A stretch of 49,930 nt of DNA from Clostridiales bacterium (GTDB lineage: Bacteria > Bacillota > Clostridia > Christensenellales > UBA1242), in the NCBI GenBank assembly GCA_015055535.1, contig SVIA01000009.1:1-49930 (forward strand), in the 5' to 3' direction. Made by a program: the position numbers and the translations under genes. The notes below the pieces were generated by a model, which saw only the letters and a program-made list of their open reading frames with translations, did no database searches and was not told the DNA's origin. Shown piece after piece: positions 48,120 to 49,930 of this stretch (position 1 is its first letter; every line of letters starts with the position of its first letter).

Positions 48120-48919
48120 GAGCATATAAATCGATATTTAAATTAAGATTAATAAATTCTCTTCAATATAGAACAAGTGCAATAGCCGGCATTTTAACTC
48201 AGATTGCCTTTGGTCTTATGTATATAATGCTATTTAGAGCCTTTTATTCTCAAGGAAATATTCCTGAAAATTTTACATTAAATCAAATGTCATCTTATAT
48301 TTGGCTTCAACAAATGTTTTTTGTACTTTTGTATATTGGAGAAAAAAATAGACCAATAGTTTCTCAAATTGAGCAAGGCAATATTTCTTATGAACTTGTT
48401 AGACCATTAAATTTATATGGAAATTGGTATTTTACTCTTTATGCTCAAAAACTTTCATCAGCCCTACTTAGATTTTTCCCAGTTTTACTTTTCTCTATTT
48501 TACTTCCTGCTGGTTGGGGTTTATCTTTTCCTGCCTCTTTTCCAGCTTTAATACTTTTTATAATAAACTTAATAGTGGGCTCTCTGCTAGCTGTTGCCAT
48601 AAATATGTTATGTTATTGTCTTTTATTTAACACAATGAGCTCAATTGGAATTTTCTCAATATTAAATACACTAGCAGTTTTATTTAATGGTTCATTAATT
48701 CCAATTCCTTTAATGCCAAATTGGTTTCAATCTATAGTTAACTTCCTTCCATTTAGATATGTTAACGACTTAGCTTTTAGAACTTATGTTAATTCAATAC
48801 CATTAAATGAAGCTTTAATTCAAACAGCTATTCAATTTGCTTGGCTTGTTTTAATAATTCTTATAGGAAACTTATGGATGAAAAAAAATCTAAAAAAAGT
48901 TGAAGTACAAGGGGGTTAA
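48116..48919 (+). CDS. ABC-2-type permease
   Basis: Multi-pass membrane protein overlapping the ATPase stop codon by 4 nt. Confidence 0.85.
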   Translation: MRAYKSIFKLRLINSLQYRTSAIAGILTQIAFGLMYIMLFRAFYSQGNIPENFTLNQMSSYIWLQQMFFVLLYIGEKNRPIVSQIEQGNISYELVRPLNLYGNWYFTLYAQKLSSALLRFFPVLLFSILLPAGWGLSFPASFPALILFIINLIVGSLLAVAINMLCYCLLFNTMSSIGIFSILNTLAVLFNGSLIPIPLMPNWFQSIVNFLPFRYVNDLAFRTYVNSIPLNEALIQTAIQFAWLVLIILIGNLWMKKNLKKVEVQGG

Positions 48920-48920
48920 T

Positions 48921-49697
48921 ATGTTATATTTTAAATTTTTTAAAATTCATTTAAAAAAGCTTAAAGAATATAGATTTTCTATGTTTTTAAGTATTTTCTC
49001 ACAGATGTTAACCTGCGCAGTATCACTTCTTACAATATACTTTTTATTTGACCGTTTTAAAATTGTTGACGGTTGGACGTTTGAACAAGTTGCAATTTCT
49101 TATGCGGTAGTTCAATTTTGTTTTTCAATTATTGAATGCTTCTTTAGGGGAATAGATGAATTTCCTTCTCTTGTAAAATCTGGAACTTTAGATAGTTTTT
49201 TAGTAAGACCAAGAAGTATATTTTCACAAGCACTTTGTCATCAGGTTGAATTTTCTAAAATTGGCAAAACAATAGTTTCATTAATAATTTTAATATATGC
49301 TTGTTTAATTCAACCATTTACATTTACTCCATTAAAAATATTAGTTTTAATTTCTATGGTACTTTGTGGAATTATAATTTTCTTATCGTTATTCATGCTT
49401 GCAGGAGCATTTAGCATTTTTACAATTGATGGAATTGAAACAATGAACATATTTACCTATGGAGGAAAAGAATTTTGTCAATATCCAATAAATATATATG
49501 GCAAAACTTTTACAAAAATATTTACATTTATTATTCCTTTTGCAACATTTAATTATCTTCCTATGATGTATTTATTTAATATGCCAAATACTTCTATAAT
49601 TAATATTATATCTCCATTTATAGGCATGCTTTTCTTTATTCCATGTTATTTAATTTTCAAGTGGAGTTTAAAAAGATATATGTCTACCGGAAGTTAA
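48921..49697 (+). CDS. ABC-2-type permease
   Basis: Multi-pass membrane protein; start revised to the ATG at 48921 after GGGGG. Confidence 0.83.
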   Translation: MLYFKFFKIHLKKLKEYRFSMFLSIFSQMLTCAVSLLTIYFLFDRFKIVDGWTFEQVAISYAVVQFCFSIIECFFRGIDEFPSLVKSGTLDSFLVRPRSIFSQALCHQVEFSKIGKTIVSLIILIYACLIQPFTFTPLKILVLISMVLCGIIIFLSLFMLAGAFSIFTIDGIETMNIFTYGGKEFCQYPINIYGKTFTKIFTFIIPFATFNYLPMMYLFNMPNTSIINIISPFIGMLFFIPCYLIFKWSLKRYMSTGS

Positions 49698-49730
49698 TAA
49701 ATATAAAATACAATTTTTTGTAAAGAAAGT

Positions 49731-49762
49731 AAAAAACACATCAATAATTTGATGTGTTTTTT
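49731..49762. terminator. Bidirectional terminator between the ABC operon and the sigma-factor gene
   Basis: AAAAAACACATCAA-TAAT-TTGATGTGTTTTTT, 14-bp perfect stem. Confidence 0.9.
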
Positions 49763-49847
49763 ACTTTGTTTTTTATTAAATCTAAAATATTGTTATATTT
49801 TAATTTGTTTTTATCTATTAAAAATAATATTATTAAAAAACTGTCTT

Positions 49848-49930
49848 TTAAACATTTTTTCTCATGCTTTCTATAGCATTTTTTTCTAATCTACTAACTT
49901 GAGCTTGACTAATTCCAACTTCGTTACTAA
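49848..49930 (-). CDS. C-terminus of a sporulation-type sigma-70 factor (SigG/SigF-like), truncated by the window edge
   Basis: Minus-strand translation SNEVGISQAQVSRLEKNAIESMRKNV*, the region 4.2 HTH. Confidence 0.75.
   Translation of the reverse strand, partial: SNEVGISQAQVSRLEKNAIESMRKNV

Noticed and set aside
1-49930. tRNA/rRNA genes or CRISPR array
   Set aside because: No cloverleaf-like GC-rich segments with GGTTCRA-type T-arms, no rRNA sequence and no regularly spaced direct repeats were recognised by eye; a tRNAscan/CRISPR finder run would be needed to exclude them fully.

Overview
This is an AT-rich window from a low-GC, probably spore-forming Firmicute (Clostridia-like). The evidence for sporulation is a SigG/SigF-type C-terminus at the right edge. 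Most of the window is core housekeeping sequence: galE; a PlsC/GT8/GT8/PlsC envelope cassette; a four-gene aminoacyl-tRNA synthetase run aspS-trpS-argS-proS; rpsO, dut, nrdD-nrdG; rplU-prp-rpmA; an OGG1-like glycosylase; an HtrA-like protease; ftsY, smc, lepA; a GDPD; and a three-gene ABC-2 exporter. Accessory material lies at about 1-1,950 (JAMM-like protein, hairpin-rich mobile-element scar), 3,201-7,475 (large papain-like/InlB-repeat surface protein), 17.9-20.4 kb (ferritin-like protein and an RsgI-like domain protein) and 24.5-37.1 kb. The best candidate for an undescribed system is at about 28.7-37.0 kb. It holds three divergent paralogous HExxH (zincin-like) proteins that share a C-terminal domain and a terminal acidic-acidic-x-Phe tail. 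Each is paired with a small gene; two of these small partners are clear paralogs of each other. They are grouped around a divergent pair of XRE regulators with an 11-bp inverted repeat between them. Other regulatory signals include tandem NrdR boxes upstream of nrdD, probable L21 and S15 leaders, a likely leaderless XRE mRNA and a promoter-leader-terminator in front of the ABC operon. All calls are by eye from the sequence; no database search was run.
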